Assembly (NCBI GenBank): GCA_944321865.1
Contig: CALUMZ010000005.1
Coordinates: forward strand, 1-64,000
Length of the DNA stretch: 64,000 bases
Direction: 5' to 3'
From: an uncultured Muribaculaceae bacterium
GTDB taxonomy: Bacteria > Bacteroidota > Bacteroidia > Bacteroidales > Muribaculaceae
Position 1 is the stretch's first letter; every line of letters begins with the position of its first letter. The translations under genes were made by a program, and so were the position numbers. Of the stretch, positions 1 through 10,600 are shown in pieces. The notes under the pieces were generated by a model that was not told the origin of the DNA, did no database searches, and was given only the letters and a program-made list of their open reading frames with translations.

Positions 1-287
1 ACTATATATAAATTTTCCTCTTTTTTTGTTTGTATTCCGGCTCCGCCGGAATCACTCTGCAAACTTAGTGTTAAGCAAAGTATTGCCTCTCCGAGGCAAC
101 TAACCACGCATATTCAGTTATAAATTGTAAGCAAGATTTGCCGCACTTGTTATTTTGACACACCCTCTACTACCACAATTGTATATTCTGTTATTCAGGT
201 CAAATTCCAATATTATTTCGGCAATTATTCATAAATTTGTTGTCCGTGTTATCATGAAACACAACATTGAATAAACCATACACACAA
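1..287. other. Left-edge intergenic region with promoter-like sites
   Basis: No gene is visible in these bases. A perfect 7-bp hairpin (TTCCGGC, loop TCC) lies at 35-51. A leftward -7-like box (TAAGTTTG on the minus strand) lies at 59-66, so a gene transcribed leftward probably starts beyond the window edge. A degraded end of the dispersed element (a GACACACCCTCTACTACCACA-like stretch) lies at about 153-178. A rightward box TAAATTTG at 232-239 could drive the esterase that follows, but no clear -33 partner was found. Confidence 0.45.
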
Positions 288-1556
288 ATGTCAACACAAA
301 TCAACAAAATCCTGATAGCGGCGGCACTGGCCTTTGCCGGCATGGTGTCGCACGCTGCCGGCATACAATGGAACGTACCCATGCACCACGACTGGTGGTG
401 GAATGCCCCCGAAAAACCGCAAATCACCGTTTGCGCGGCTAATGCCGACACCCTGCCGAAGCGGTGCAGCGTCACCCTATCAATCGAAACCGACACGCAC
501 CGCCCGGTAACATCTATGAGCCAAGCGGCAACAATCGCCGCAGGCGACAGCACCAATTTCACATTTGATTTCAACCTCATGCCGGGATTCTATGGCTGCA
601 CGGTAACGGGCAACGGCGCGGAAGTGAAGAAATTCAACATCGGCTACGAACCCGAAAACATAGTTTCGCTGCCCGATGCGCAGCCCGACTTCGACGAGTT
701 TTGGCAACGCACGCTCAACGAGTTGGCTGCCGTTGCTCCCAAATACCGTCTGACGGAAGACAAAGAAAAGAGCGGCAACGGCGGCAAGGTATACGTGGTG
801 AGCATGAAATCGCTTGGAGGAGTGGAAATAAAGGGCTACCTGACCATGCCCGACAAAGCAAGCAAAAACAACCGCCTGCCGGTGGTAGTACACTACATGG
901 GCTATGGCAGCAAGCCTTGGTACGCCGAGCCGCGTGAAGATGCCCGGTGCATAGATTTTGTGCTAAGCACACGCGGACAGGGACTCAACCAGCCCGGCAA
1001 CCAATACGGCGAATGGGCCACCTACGGCATTGGCGACAGGGAGCAATATTACTACCGCGGCGCATTTATGGATCTGATTCGTGCCGTGGATTTCGTCTGC
1101 TCGCTGCCCGAAGCCGACACCCGATACATATTTGCCGAAGGTGGAAGCCAAGGGGGAGGTTTCACGCTTGTGGCCTGCGCCCTCGACAAGCGCATTCGTG
1201 CCGGTGCGCCCCACATTCCGTTCCTCAACGATTACCCCGACTACTTGGAGATAGCCACTTGGACCGCCGACATTCTCGCCAAGGCGGGTGTGAACAGCGG
1301 CAACCGTGCCGGGCTGCTCAAAATGATGTCATACTTCGATGTCAAGAATTTTGCACGGCGCATCACCTGCCCCATCTTGATGGGAGTGGGGCTGCAAGAT
1401 CCCACATGCCCGCCGCACACCAACTTTGCCGGTTACAACCTCATTTCGTCACAGAAGCAATTTGTGATATATCCCGAGTGCGGGCACACCGTCAGGCAAC
1501 CCGACTGGAACAACCGCATGCAGGAGTTCTTCGGCAGCTTCGTCACACCACAGTAA
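288..1556 (+). CDS. Secreted acetyl-xylan esterase / cephalosporin-C deacetylase family esterase (CE7-like)
   Basis: This is an alpha/beta-hydrolase of the AXE1 (CE7) family, whose known members remove acetyl groups from sugars. The start at 288 is preferred over 267 because it begins directly with a signal peptide (MSTQINKILIAAALAFAG, cleavage near SHA-A). Key features are the STRGQG segment, the nucleophile elbow GGSQGGG (Ser near residue 287 of the 422-residue product), an acid-region LQDPTCPPH and a C-terminal ECGH histidine, so the triad looks intact. It converges with the amino-sugar operon and shares its terminator region, so a role in deacetylating the same glycan is plausible but inferred. 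Confidence 0.85.
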   Translation: MSTQINKILIAAALAFAGMVSHAAGIQWNVPMHHDWWWNAPEKPQITVCAANADTLPKRCSVTLSIETDTHRPVTSMSQAATIAAGDSTNFTFDFNLMPGFYGCTVTGNGAEVKKFNIGYEPENIVSLPDAQPDFDEFWQRTLNELAAVAPKYRLTEDKEKSGNGGKVYVVSMKSLGGVEIKGYLTMPDKASKNNRLPVVVHYMGYGSKPWYAEPREDARCIDFVLSTRGQGLNQPGNQYGEWATYGIGDREQYYYRGAFMDLIRAVDFVCSLPEADTRYIFAEGGSQGGGFTLVACALDKRIRAGAPHIPFLNDYPDYLEIATWTADILAKAGVNSGNRAGLLKMMSYFDVKNFARRITCPILMGVGLQDPTCPPHTNFAGYNLISSQKQFVIYPECGHTVRQPDWNNRMQEFFGSFVTPQ

Positions 1557-1579
1557 TCCATCACGCATCGACAAAAAAC

Positions 1580-1618
1580 AGAGCGGGCAGGAATATCCCC
1601 AAAATATCCTGTCCGCTC
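1580..1618 (-). terminator. Terminator hairpin between convergent genes
   Basis: An interrupted inverted repeat (AGAGCGG arms, then CAGGA/TCCTG, A/T-rich loop) lies between the esterase and the leftward operon. On the minus strand the hairpin is followed directly by TGTTTTTTG, which fits an intrinsic terminator for the amino-sugar operon. On the plus strand the T-run (about 1645-1652) is too far away for a classic terminator. Confidence 0.6.
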
Positions 1619-1671
1619 TCACTCTAAACACTCATAAACAATCTTTTTTTTACAATCTTTAACCTAAAACT

Positions 1672-3084
1672 TCATGTTCGCCAATACCATTTTATACGTG
1701 TGAAAAACATAGTCACCAACAGCGACAGTGCAGTAAGCAACACGCCTTGCAGGAATCCGAGCCACGCGTTGGTGTGCATGAAGGCAAGCATCGGCGCAAG
1801 CACCCCGCACAGGTTCATTAGCGGCATCACCAGCAGGTCGCCGGCAACATATGCCACCATGGGATTCTGCCCCGACATTACCAAGAATGCCGTCCCTCGA
1901 TGACACTTGAAATAGTCGCATATCACATGGAATGCAATCAGTGCCATGCACGCCAATCCAGAAGTGACGAAGAAATAACTTATCGTGGCATAATCCTTCT
2001 TGATTCCGCCTTGGTAAGGTTCAAAACACAGCCCTATGAGCAGCAACCCTGCCCCGAGGCACCCCAGCTTGAACCACAGCCACGCCGCCCCGGTGTGCCG
2101 TCGCAACACAAAATACATGGCGGCTGTCAGCACGATGCTTATCACCAAGTTGGCGGCAAGCCAACGGGCATAGAGGCACACGAGGTTAGACACTATCAAC
2201 GCCACGGCCAGCAAGAGGCATGCCACGGCACGCCATTTGCCCGGGTCGTCCTGCCCTCCTGCCTCGGGCATACGCATCCATCGCAGCAAGTAATCACCGG
2301 CCATGCTGCCCGACAAGACGATAAACAGGTATTTCAAATAATCGAATTTGTAGAGCCACGGAAACGGCGTATAATCAAACAGCGTCGCGGTCCATGACCC
2401 GTCTGCCCCGGCACTGAGCGTTATGCCCAGCAACACTGCCATCACCGCTATGCGGGCGAGCCAATTGTCCATCGTAAAGATGTACACCACCGACCCGAAG
2501 ACGGCCATGTTGGCAAGCAACAGTATTATCACGTTGCTCGTGTAAAGGCTGAACGGTCCCGACGCATAATCGACCGTGGCAAGCATCAACACGGCTGCGG
2601 CGTATGCGCCAACTTTGACGCCAATATGCACCCATTGCGGCAAGCCTTTCCACGGCAGGCGCATAAACATGGGAAACAGCACGGCAAAGCACAATATTGC
2701 CAACAGCCACGAGCGCACATCTTGCGGATTGCTGAGCATGTAGGGGTAAAAATGCTGTATGAAGATGGCGAAGAATGCCAACTGCACCCCGCGCAGCAGG
2801 GCATCTGCCACAAGCCGCACGTTGCTTTCCCCCCTTTCCCTGCGCTTCTTTATCGAGAACGGGAAAGCCGCCCCCATGGCAAACAGGAAGAACGGGAATA
2901 CAAGGTCGACCCACGTCAGCCCCGGCACCGCCGGGTTAAACTCGTGGGTGGGAGGCGGAGTCTGCGCATGATACATCCACCCCGGCAAGATGCCGCCGGC
3001 GACGGTCGCCGACAGCACCATTGTCAGTATGGCATAGCCCCGCAGGGCATCAAGCGAATATGCGCGCTTAACGGTCTCTGTCAT
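1672..3084 (-). CDS. DUF5009 / heparan-alpha-glucosaminide N-acetyltransferase-like (NagX-like) membrane protein
   Basis: This polytopic inner-membrane protein (470 aa) opens with the family signature RAYSLDALRGYAILTMVL and continues with about ten hydrophobic segments, including WVDLVFPFFLFAMGAAF. The family includes HGSNAT-like transmembrane acetyltransferases and NagX proteins, which in other bacteria are encoded beside N-acetylglucosamine catabolism genes. It is the last gene of the amino-sugar operon and overlaps the upstream gene by 4 bp, indicating translational coupling. Moving or acetylating amino sugars across the membrane is a family-based inference; the family name is more secure than the function. 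Confidence 0.75.
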   Translation of the reverse strand: MTETVKRAYSLDALRGYAILTMVLSATVAGGILPGWMYHAQTPPPTHEFNPAVPGLTWVDLVFPFFLFAMGAAFPFSIKKRRERGESNVRLVADALLRGVQLAFFAIFIQHFYPYMLSNPQDVRSWLLAILCFAVLFPMFMRLPWKGLPQWVHIGVKVGAYAAAVLMLATVDYASGPFSLYTSNVIILLLANMAVFGSVVYIFTMDNWLARIAVMAVLLGITLSAGADGSWTATLFDYTPFPWLYKFDYLKYLFIVLSGSMAGDYLLRWMRMPEAGGQDDPGKWRAVACLLLAVALIVSNLVCLYARWLAANLVISIVLTAAMYFVLRRHTGAAWLWFKLGCLGAGLLLIGLCFEPYQGGIKKDYATISYFFVTSGLACMALIAFHVICDYFKCHRGTAFLVMSGQNPMVAYVAGDLLVMPLMNLCGVLAPMLAFMHTNAWLGFLQGVLLTALSLLVTMFFTRIKWYWRT

Positions 3085-4406
3085 ATAGCCCCGCCTTCCT
3101 TCATGCCGGCCTCAACTTCTTTCCACAAGTTGCGGTCGATAATGTGCACGATGTCAAACACCATCAGCCCGTCCGACTTCTGCAAATTGGTGGCTATGGA
3201 CTCGGTCAACTTGCTCGGGTCGCTGTAATACTGGTCGACGAGCAACCCGCCCATGAACTTGTTTTGGCCCATTATCTCACGCAAGTGCATGCACGACCCT
3301 TCCACGCAATACCATGTGCCCGACTGTCCGCGGCTGTCGGTCTCGTTCCACACCACGCTGTTCTTCTTGGCATACTCCTCAAGCGTGATGTCGGTATAGT
3401 AGTTCCCGGTGGCATAGAGGTCGATAAGCTCGGCATAACCGTAATTCTTATACTCGGGCGTTGCCCAGTCATATTCAAGGCTCGGGTCGTAGGTCTTGCT
3501 TGCAAAGTTCACACCCACTTCGTAATACGACGGATACCAAGCTCCCGTGTAAGTGCCAAACGACACCTTGGGATTGGCCTTTTTCACTGTTTCGCGGGCA
3601 AGTGCCATGAAGTCGTAGATGGTCTTCGTGCGCCATTCAAACCACTTCTTCGATAGCGGTCCCGGCACCGGCACATAGCGGCCTCCGTCGCCCTTTTCCC
3701 ACGTCAATATGTCTTCGGGGAAGTTCTCCACCTTGCTGCCTATGTATTGCTCGAATTTACTGCGAGACAAGTCCGAGAAATCGGCGCGTATGCCGTCGTA
3801 ACGCACGCGGTCGAGCATCAGTCCGTCAAGGTCGGGATACTTGGTGACAAGTTCGGTGAGTATGTTCAAGATATAAGTTTGGTACTCGTCATTCACCGGG
3901 TTCACCATTGCCCCGTAGTCCTGTTTCATCTCGGTTATAGGCACAATCCCCTTTTCGGGGTCATACACCATCGACGCCCACTCGGGGTGTTGCGAATAAA
4001 TCACGCCGCGGTCGAAATAATTGTGCCCGGCGCAGAACACGTTGAGCGACGCATGTATCTCAAGTCCCAGCTTGTGCCCCTCTTCGATGAAGTGTCCGAG
4101 GTAGTCGAAGTCGCCGCGCTGCGCGCCGTTCCACTCTTCCATGCGCGGAGCCAACTTGCTGTCATACAGTACCTCGCCCGTTATGGGACGCACGTCCACT
4201 ATGGCATGGGTGAAACCCAGCGACTTAATCTTCTGCAAATAATAATCGATGGAGTCACGATTCTGGAACCGTGCAAAATTGGCCTCGGCATCTATCCACA
4301 TCAATGCCGGTTTCTTGCCGGTTGCATCGCCCGCATCTTGCGGCTTGCTGCTGCAAGCGCACGCAAGCAGGGCGAGCATGGCTATCATTAAATTTCTTAT
4401 TTTCAT
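3081..4406 (-). CDS. Glycoside-hydrolase-like (GHL10/DUF187-type) lipoprotein
   Basis: A 441-residue lipoprotein with a short signal peptide ending in LLACAC. The mature part looks like a TIM barrel of the glycosyl-hydrolase-like GHL10 group, with ALMWIDAEANF, GFTHAIVDVRPITGEVLYDS, a DGLMLDRVRYDG strand and a GGLLVDQYYSDP strand. Acidic residues at the ends of such strands are candidate catalytic groups. It lies between the phosphoesterase and the DUF5009 gene in the amino-sugar operon. Extracytoplasmic action on the glycan is inferred, and the exact bond cleaved cannot be read from the sequence. Confidence 0.7.
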   Translation of the reverse strand: MKIRNLMIAMLALLACACSSKPQDAGDATGKKPALMWIDAEANFARFQNRDSIDYYLQKIKSLGFTHAIVDVRPITGEVLYDSKLAPRMEEWNGAQRGDFDYLGHFIEEGHKLGLEIHASLNVFCAGHNYFDRGVIYSQHPEWASMVYDPEKGIVPITEMKQDYGAMVNPVNDEYQTYILNILTELVTKYPDLDGLMLDRVRYDGIRADFSDLSRSKFEQYIGSKVENFPEDILTWEKGDGGRYVPVPGPLSKKWFEWRTKTIYDFMALARETVKKANPKVSFGTYTGAWYPSYYEVGVNFASKTYDPSLEYDWATPEYKNYGYAELIDLYATGNYYTDITLEEYAKKNSVVWNETDSRGQSGTWYCVEGSCMHLREIMGQNKFMGGLLVDQYYSDPSKLTESIATNLQKSDGLMVFDIVHIIDRNLWKEVEAGMKEGGAI

Positions 4407-4423
4407 ATAATTAATATCAAGAT

Positions 4424-5851
4424 TTAATTGTCATTTATGGTCTGTGTGTAAACATTCCCAAAACGGTCGGTCGCCCGTACCTCAATCTTTGCCGAGGCAT
4501 CATGCGGAGTGGCACGGAACATGTGAGGTGTCTTTATCGGGCTAATCCACTCATATTCCACACGTTCCTTGTCGGCACAAATCTCTGCCGCCATCGGGTC
4601 GAAACCCTCGTAACGCGTCATTTCGCCCATCACCTTGCCATTTTCGAGCCATTCCACGCGCCACTGTTCGTCCCAGTTCCACACGTTGGCCACAATATCG
4701 GTCGGGCATTCATCGGACGCACCCACGGGATAAGCCCTCAACTGGTAATCCACCGGGTAACCCATGCTCTTGTACACCCACTTCACATCGGTGCCGTTCA
4801 CTTCATACACTCCATATCCCTGCGGCGTGCCATCCATGCACACCGGGGCTTTCCACCATATCCCGCACACGGCGGCGGTGTTGTGCTCCATGAGCGAGTC
4901 GTTGAAGCACACGTTCCAGTTGAAGTGCGTATGCCCCGTCAACAAGTGTGCCTTGCGCCCCTTTAGCAACTCCCACAACCCGGCAATGTTGCTCGTTTCA
5001 TCGGGAATCAACGTATTCCACTTCAATTCCTTGGTGAGGCAACCGGGAATGTGCATGATGACAAACACAAGGTTGTCAGACGGCACACGGGCGAGGTCTT
5101 GCTCTATCCAACGGAAAGTGCGCTCGTCGATGTAGCCGATGTACTGGTAGTCGCGGTTTACGTAGAAGTTATTGTCAAGCACAATGTAGTGCGCCTTACC
5201 CTTGTTGAAAGAGTAATAGATGGGGCCAAACATGCTCTCGAACTTTGCATACGAGTACTCATACGTGCGTCCGCCATACGTCATGTCGTGGTTGCCTATT
5301 GCACGCCACACCGGCATGTTCATTCCGGCGGCTACATCCACGTATGGCTCGAAAAGCGACGGCGTGTCGCCCACCATGTCGCCGAGGTCAATGCCAAACA
5401 CGTCGGCTTTGCCCCGGTAACCGGCTGCGAAATCAGTCACATCCTTGAGCAAACCCTTGTAAGTTTCAAGGTCTTGCATCGACGTGAGCTGCACATCGGC
5501 CTGCACAAGTGCCACATGACGGGAGTCATCGACCGGGTTCTTGACGAGTTCAAAGTCATATTCGGTACGTCCCTGCTCCACAGGCATGTAAAACTGCGGC
5601 ACCGACTTTTCCACCTGCGGCATGTAGCCGCTCGGGGTGGTTATGTACACAAATCGCGCATCACCGTCAAGCTCCATGCTGTAACGCCCGTCGCCATCGG
5701 TCTCAACGCAATTATATCCATCAGTCACCATCACATCGGCCAGCCCGCGTCCATCGCAGGCAACCCGCCCGCCAATGCCCGCGCCGGCGGCAGCCTCGCA
5801 GCCCGCAAGCCCGACCGCCACAGCCATCATTAACGACACCGTTACTTTCAT
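4424..5851 (-). CDS. Calcineurin-like phosphoesterase lipoprotein with N- and C-terminal accessory domains
   Basis: The start at 5851 is chosen because it gives a lipoprotein signal (MKVTVSLMMAVAVGLAGC); the longer frame upstream lacks one. After a short carboxypeptidase-regulatory-like segment (GGRVACDGRGLADVMVTDG), metal-binding motifs of the calcineurin superfamily follow: DLGDMVGD, GNHDMTYGG, VIMHIPG and LLTGHTHFN. A C-terminal beta domain completes the 475-residue product. Proteins of this layout are common in Bacteroidota carbohydrate loci. Cleavage of a phosphomonoester or phosphodiester on the imported glycan is an inference. Confidence 0.82.
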   Translation of the reverse strand: MKVTVSLMMAVAVGLAGCEAAAGAGIGGRVACDGRGLADVMVTDGYNCVETDGDGRYSMELDGDARFVYITTPSGYMPQVEKSVPQFYMPVEQGRTEYDFELVKNPVDDSRHVALVQADVQLTSMQDLETYKGLLKDVTDFAAGYRGKADVFGIDLGDMVGDTPSLFEPYVDVAAGMNMPVWRAIGNHDMTYGGRTYEYSYAKFESMFGPIYYSFNKGKAHYIVLDNNFYVNRDYQYIGYIDERTFRWIEQDLARVPSDNLVFVIMHIPGCLTKELKWNTLIPDETSNIAGLWELLKGRKAHLLTGHTHFNWNVCFNDSLMEHNTAAVCGIWWKAPVCMDGTPQGYGVYEVNGTDVKWVYKSMGYPVDYQLRAYPVGASDECPTDIVANVWNWDEQWRVEWLENGKVMGEMTRYEGFDPMAAEICADKERVEYEWISPIKTPHMFRATPHDASAKIEVRATDRFGNVYTQTINDN

Positions 5852-5978
5852 TTTTATATATATCTTCAACTTATTAAAAAGTATAGAAACAAGGTGTGCC
5901 GAAGTTATACTTGGCATTCTCTCCGGCACACCCTGTTCTAAAAATCAATTATTAAAAACTTTCTTGCACTTTGTTCAT

Positions 5979-7598
5979 TTATTGTCCGTTGGCCGTGTGC
6001 CACCATACCTTGACGGTCGAGCCGTCGCCCTGGCCTTGGTTGAGACTTGGCGAGAGCGCATTGGCTGCATTTTCGCGGCGTTCCGAGTCGATATAGCGTA
6101 TCTTGCTGATAAACTCACCTTGTGCAGGGTCGATATTCGGATCCTCACTGTGCTTTACCGAAATCATCTCGGGATAGCCGGTGCGGCGCACCTCGGCCCA
6201 AGCCTCCACGCCGCTCGGGTAGAGGGCAAGCCACTTTTGCGTGATGATTTGCTCCAATTGCTTGTTCGGGTCGCTGCTCCATGCCACGTCACCGGTAGTG
6301 ATGTAAGTATCATCGTTCGACGTGTCGGAGAGACTCTTGTCGCTAAGGAACGAACGCTCGTCGGCAAGCGAAGCGCGGATGCCATCCTCGTAGTTCTGCT
6401 GTGCGCTGCCGGCACCGTTCCAACCTGCAAGTGCAGCCTCAGCCTTGAGTTGACATACTTCGCCGTAGGTCATCACCTTCAATGGCACGTTGGTAACAGG
6501 TATGTTGCCGCAGTTTCCAGAAGCTCCTGTGGTGTTGTATTCGGGGAATGCCTGCAAGCCCCATGTGAACGAGTTTTGGGTATTGCTGTTTTCAGGCTGC
6601 CCAAGTTCCACAACGCTCAATCCGTTGGCAAGTCCCTTATACTTGGGAACACCTGCCGTGGAAGCTCCAGTTGCGATACAATTGGCATAAGCTTGTGTTA
6701 CACCAAACCACAACGGCAGACGCGGGTCCTCAACCGTGCTGAGCCCTGTGAGCACTTCATACATTTTCTCACTCATGGCAAATTCGCTCCAACCGCAAAT
6801 CTGGTAAAGCGGGTTGCCCCACGAGTAACCGCCCGTGGCGGCACATGTAATGTAGGCATTGTCGTCATTGCTCTCCATCAGTTGCGAAGCAAGGGCGGCT
6901 TCACCCTCTTGCTGTGCCCAAGCGGGATCGACAAAGCGTATGCGCAAGGCATAGCGCAAGCGTAGCGAGTTGGCAAAGCGTATCCACTTTTGCACGTCAC
7001 CGCCAAAGATAAGGTCGTTGTTGGCATCGCAAGTCTCCTGCCCGCCGTTGGCTTGCAGGGCAGCTGCAGCCTCGGTCAATTCCTTGAACACGTCGCGGTA
7101 AATCGACTCCTGCGAATCATACGCGTTCTGCGTCTCACCCACGCCGGCGGTAGAATAAGGAATGTCGCCGAAGCAGTCGGTCATTCCTATCGTGTTCCAC
7201 GCAGTGATGATGCGTATCATTTGGCAAAAGTTGCTCTGGTCGGGATTGGCGGCAGCCGTTTCCTTGGCAACCTTCATGTGCTTGAGTACCAAGTAATACG
7301 GAGTCCAGAAGCCGGCTTCCGACCAACTGTCGTTGTAACCGTAACGGTCGGTTGGGAACGATGTGCTCATATTTGCAAAATACTGGCAATACTTCTGTGC
7401 ATACAAGTTGTCGGCAAGTTGATAGTAACCCGTTGCATCGACATGGCAGGCAAGTTCCTGCACGGTCGGCAAGATATACTTCAAATTGGCTTCGGTCACT
7501 GTTCCGGGGTTGGTATTCATCTCATCGAAACGGTCAGTGCACCCACACAGCAACCCGGCAGCCAGTATACCTAACAGTGATGATTTATATAGTTTCAT
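5979..7598 (-). CDS. SusD/RagB-type nutrient-binding outer-membrane lipoprotein (SusD-like_2 group)
   Basis: The product is a surface glycan-binding lipoprotein that caps the SusC channel. The ATG at 7598 begins MKLYKSSLLGILAAGLLCGC, with the lipobox at LLCGC, so it is preferred over the slightly longer frame. The next residues (TDRFDEMNTNPGTV) and the helix-rich TPR-like body (539 aa, including WIRFANSLRLRYALR) are typical of the second SusD group. It follows the SusC gene by 18 bp, the usual order of a polysaccharide utilisation pair. Confidence 0.92.
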   Translation of the reverse strand: MKLYKSSLLGILAAGLLCGCTDRFDEMNTNPGTVTEANLKYILPTVQELACHVDATGYYQLADNLYAQKYCQYFANMSTSFPTDRYGYNDSWSEAGFWTPYYLVLKHMKVAKETAAANPDQSNFCQMIRIITAWNTIGMTDCFGDIPYSTAGVGETQNAYDSQESIYRDVFKELTEAAAALQANGGQETCDANNDLIFGGDVQKWIRFANSLRLRYALRIRFVDPAWAQQEGEAALASQLMESNDDNAYITCAATGGYSWGNPLYQICGWSEFAMSEKMYEVLTGLSTVEDPRLPLWFGVTQAYANCIATGASTAGVPKYKGLANGLSVVELGQPENSNTQNSFTWGLQAFPEYNTTGASGNCGNIPVTNVPLKVMTYGEVCQLKAEAALAGWNGAGSAQQNYEDGIRASLADERSFLSDKSLSDTSNDDTYITTGDVAWSSDPNKQLEQIITQKWLALYPSGVEAWAEVRRTGYPEMISVKHSEDPNIDPAQGEFISKIRYIDSERRENAANALSPSLNQGQGDGSTVKVWWHTANGQ

Positions 7599-7616
7599 AA
7601 TCGGTATCAATGAATG

Positions 7617-10600
7617 TTAGTATTTAATGTTCAGAGAGAAACCAAAGCTACGTGTCGGAGGCATTGAGCCATACTCGAAGGCTTGGTAGTAGTCGGCATA
7701 CGACATTGCCGACTCGGGATTGATGGGCGCATCCTTGTAGAAGTAGAACAAGTCACGTGCCACAAACGACAGTTTCACCTGTTGCAACTTGATGGGTTCA
7801 AGCCACTTCTTGGGCAAGGTCCAGCCAAGCGACAACTCGCGCATCTTTACGTATGTTCCGCTGTACATGAACTCCTCGGCTACACCGTTGCTGCCGCCTA
7901 CGTTGCTCCAGTAGCTTTCGGCAGTAACGGGGATATTGTTGGGTTGCCCCGTTGATGCAAGTATACCGTCTACTACCATTTGGTCACGACCTGCGAGTGT
8001 GCGCTCTGATGTGCCGTAGAACGTTGCATCGGCATCGGTCATTGAGATGAAGTCGCCACCCACACGCACGTCAATCAAGGCGTTAAGCGAAATTCCCTTC
8101 CAAGTGAGTGTTGTACCAAACGAACCGGTCCAGTCGGGGAGCATGTTGCCTATCACCTTGTCGGTCTCGGTCAGTGGCAGCCCGTCGTCGCCTATCAAGA
8201 TGCGGCCCTGTGCGTCGCGTTGGTAAGCCTTGGTTGCAACGATGTCGCCATAGTCGCTACCCTCGTTCACAACAACCGATGCAATCGATGTGCTGCCGAG
8301 CGTGTAGCGTTGCACGCCTCCGCCCAGTTCGATACACTTGGTGCGGTTGAGACCCCAGTTAAGAGTTACGTCCCATTGCCAGTCCTTGGTCTTGATGGGC
8401 GTGCCGGTAATCTGCAATTCCACACCCTCGCTGCGCATCTTGCCGGCATTTATCATCTTCAGTGTGTAACCCGACGGTATGGGCGAGTTGATGGCCAGAA
8501 TCTGGTCGGTGGTGTTGCTGCGGTAATATGTGAAGTCGATGCCCAAGCGGTTCTTGAACATGCGCCACTCGAAACCGGCTTCCCACGAATTGGTGCTTTC
8601 GGGCTTCAAGTCGGCAAGCGGCAATGTGCTCGGCAATTGCATTTCAAGCACTTTTCCGCCGTTGACGTTGCTCACGTATTGGCTGTAAGCGTATGCAAGT
8701 TGGTAAGCATCGGTGTCGTTACCTACCTTTGCCCACGACCCGCGCACTTTCAAGTAGTCAATCCAGTCGGGCATACGGAACATTTCCGAAACAATTCCGC
8801 TCAAGCTCACCGAAGGATAGAAATATGAACGGTTGGCGGCAGGCAGAGTAGACGACCAGTCGTTACGTGCCGTGAAATCCAAGTATGCCATACCCTTGTA
8901 ACCTACCGATGCGTTACCGAACACCGACTGTATCTCTTTCTTGTAGAACGATTCGCCGGCCACCGGGTCGTCGCCGTTGCCCATCCACACAAAATCGTCG
9001 ATGAGGAACTCTCCGGCCGAACCCGACACGCCTTCATACTGCTGATTTTCAACCGATGCACCAAGGTTGGCAACAACCGAGAAGTCGTTGAACGTCTTGT
9101 TGAAATTAAGCATCACGTCGGCGGTGAAATCCTTGTGAGTGGTCTCGTTGTGGATATATTCGGTTGCTGCCGAACCACCGTCGGCCACATTCAGTGCATA
9201 CATGCGGTATTGGTCGTTGTACCAGTCGATACCCACGCGACCCGACAGGCTCAAGTAGCTTGTCAGCTTCAATGTGGCATTGATGTTGCCCAGCAAGCGG
9301 TTGCGCTTGGTCTCGTTGCCATTCTCCGACATTATGAACTTGTAGGGGTTCGAGAAATTCTCGGCCGGGCCCGACCAGTTCATTACCTTGCCGGTCGACA
9401 AAATGTTGTTGGTAGCCAAGTCCGACAGGCGTATGCCGCGAGGCATCGAGATGAATTGCCACATCAATCCGTAACTACCTTGCGCGGGAGCGTTCTCAAC
9501 GTTCTCGGTCATGTAATTGGCCTTTACGCCCACGGTGAGGAAGTCGTTGCGGAACTCGGTGTTCAAGTCGAAGTACTGGCGGTTGATTTCATGCTCGGGC
9601 ACGTTGCCGTTGTTGCGGCTGTCGGTAAACGACAGGCGACCGGTCATGTTGTCGCTGCCGGCGGTAGCGGTTATCGAGTTGGAGTACATCAAGCCCGTGT
9701 CATAAAAATCCTTTATGTAATCGTCTTGCGGCAGCAAGGCATATTGGCTGCCAAAGCTGGTGTCGCCATAGAATACTTTGCGCCAGTGATCGACCATCTG
9801 ACCCTCCATGCGCGGTCCCCAACTACCCTTTGAGGCAGTATTGAACACCCCGCCCGAGCCTTGTCCGTACACGTTCTGGTAGTCATAGGAGTTATACACC
9901 GTAGTCCACTGCACGTTGCCGTTATATTCGAGCGACAGCGGTTGCCCGTGTTTACCCTTCTTGGTGGTGATGATGATGGCACCGTTCTGTGCGCGCGAAC
10001 CGTAAAGCGCGGCAGCATTTGCACCTTTCAACACCGATATGCTCTCGATGTCTTCAGGGTTGATTTGCGAGGCTGCGCTTGCCATGTCGGTACCGCCATA
10101 CTGGTCTTCAATTCCGCCACCGCCGTCGTTGTTGATTGGAATACCGTCAACGACCCACAGCGGTTGGTTGTTTCCGCTGAGCGAGTTCATACCGCGCAAT
10201 ACGACACGCGTCGAACCGCCCATACCCGAACCCGACTGGTTGATTTGCACACCGGCGATTTTACCTTGAAGCATGTTGGTGAGGCTCACCGACTTGTTTT
10301 CGGTAAGCGAGCCTACCGGCACTTCCTGCATGGCATAACCAAGTGCTTTCTTTTCGCGCTTGATACCCAATGCGGTAACCACCACTTCGTGCAATTGTTC
10401 CGATGTCGGGGCGAGAGTAACAGTTACGTTGTCGCGCCCCGCCGAAACAACTTCTTTTCCGTAACCAACAAAAGTAACTTCTATGCTATCGGTATCCGAC
10501 GCAGGAATCCTGAACTGTCCGGCGATGTCCGATACCACCCCCCTCGATGTACCTTGCACTATTACATTGGCACCCGGGATGGGATCCCCGGCTTCATCGA

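Noticed and set aside
5775..6965. 396-codon plus-strand open frame opposite the SusD gene
   Set aside because: It spans the antisense of a clear SusD lipoprotein and the phosphoesterase N-terminus; composition reflects the complementary strand only.
10538..10543. G6 run in the SusC gene considered as a phase-variable tract
   Set aside because: Six bases is short, the frame is intact and codons for Arg-Gly-Val are family-typical.
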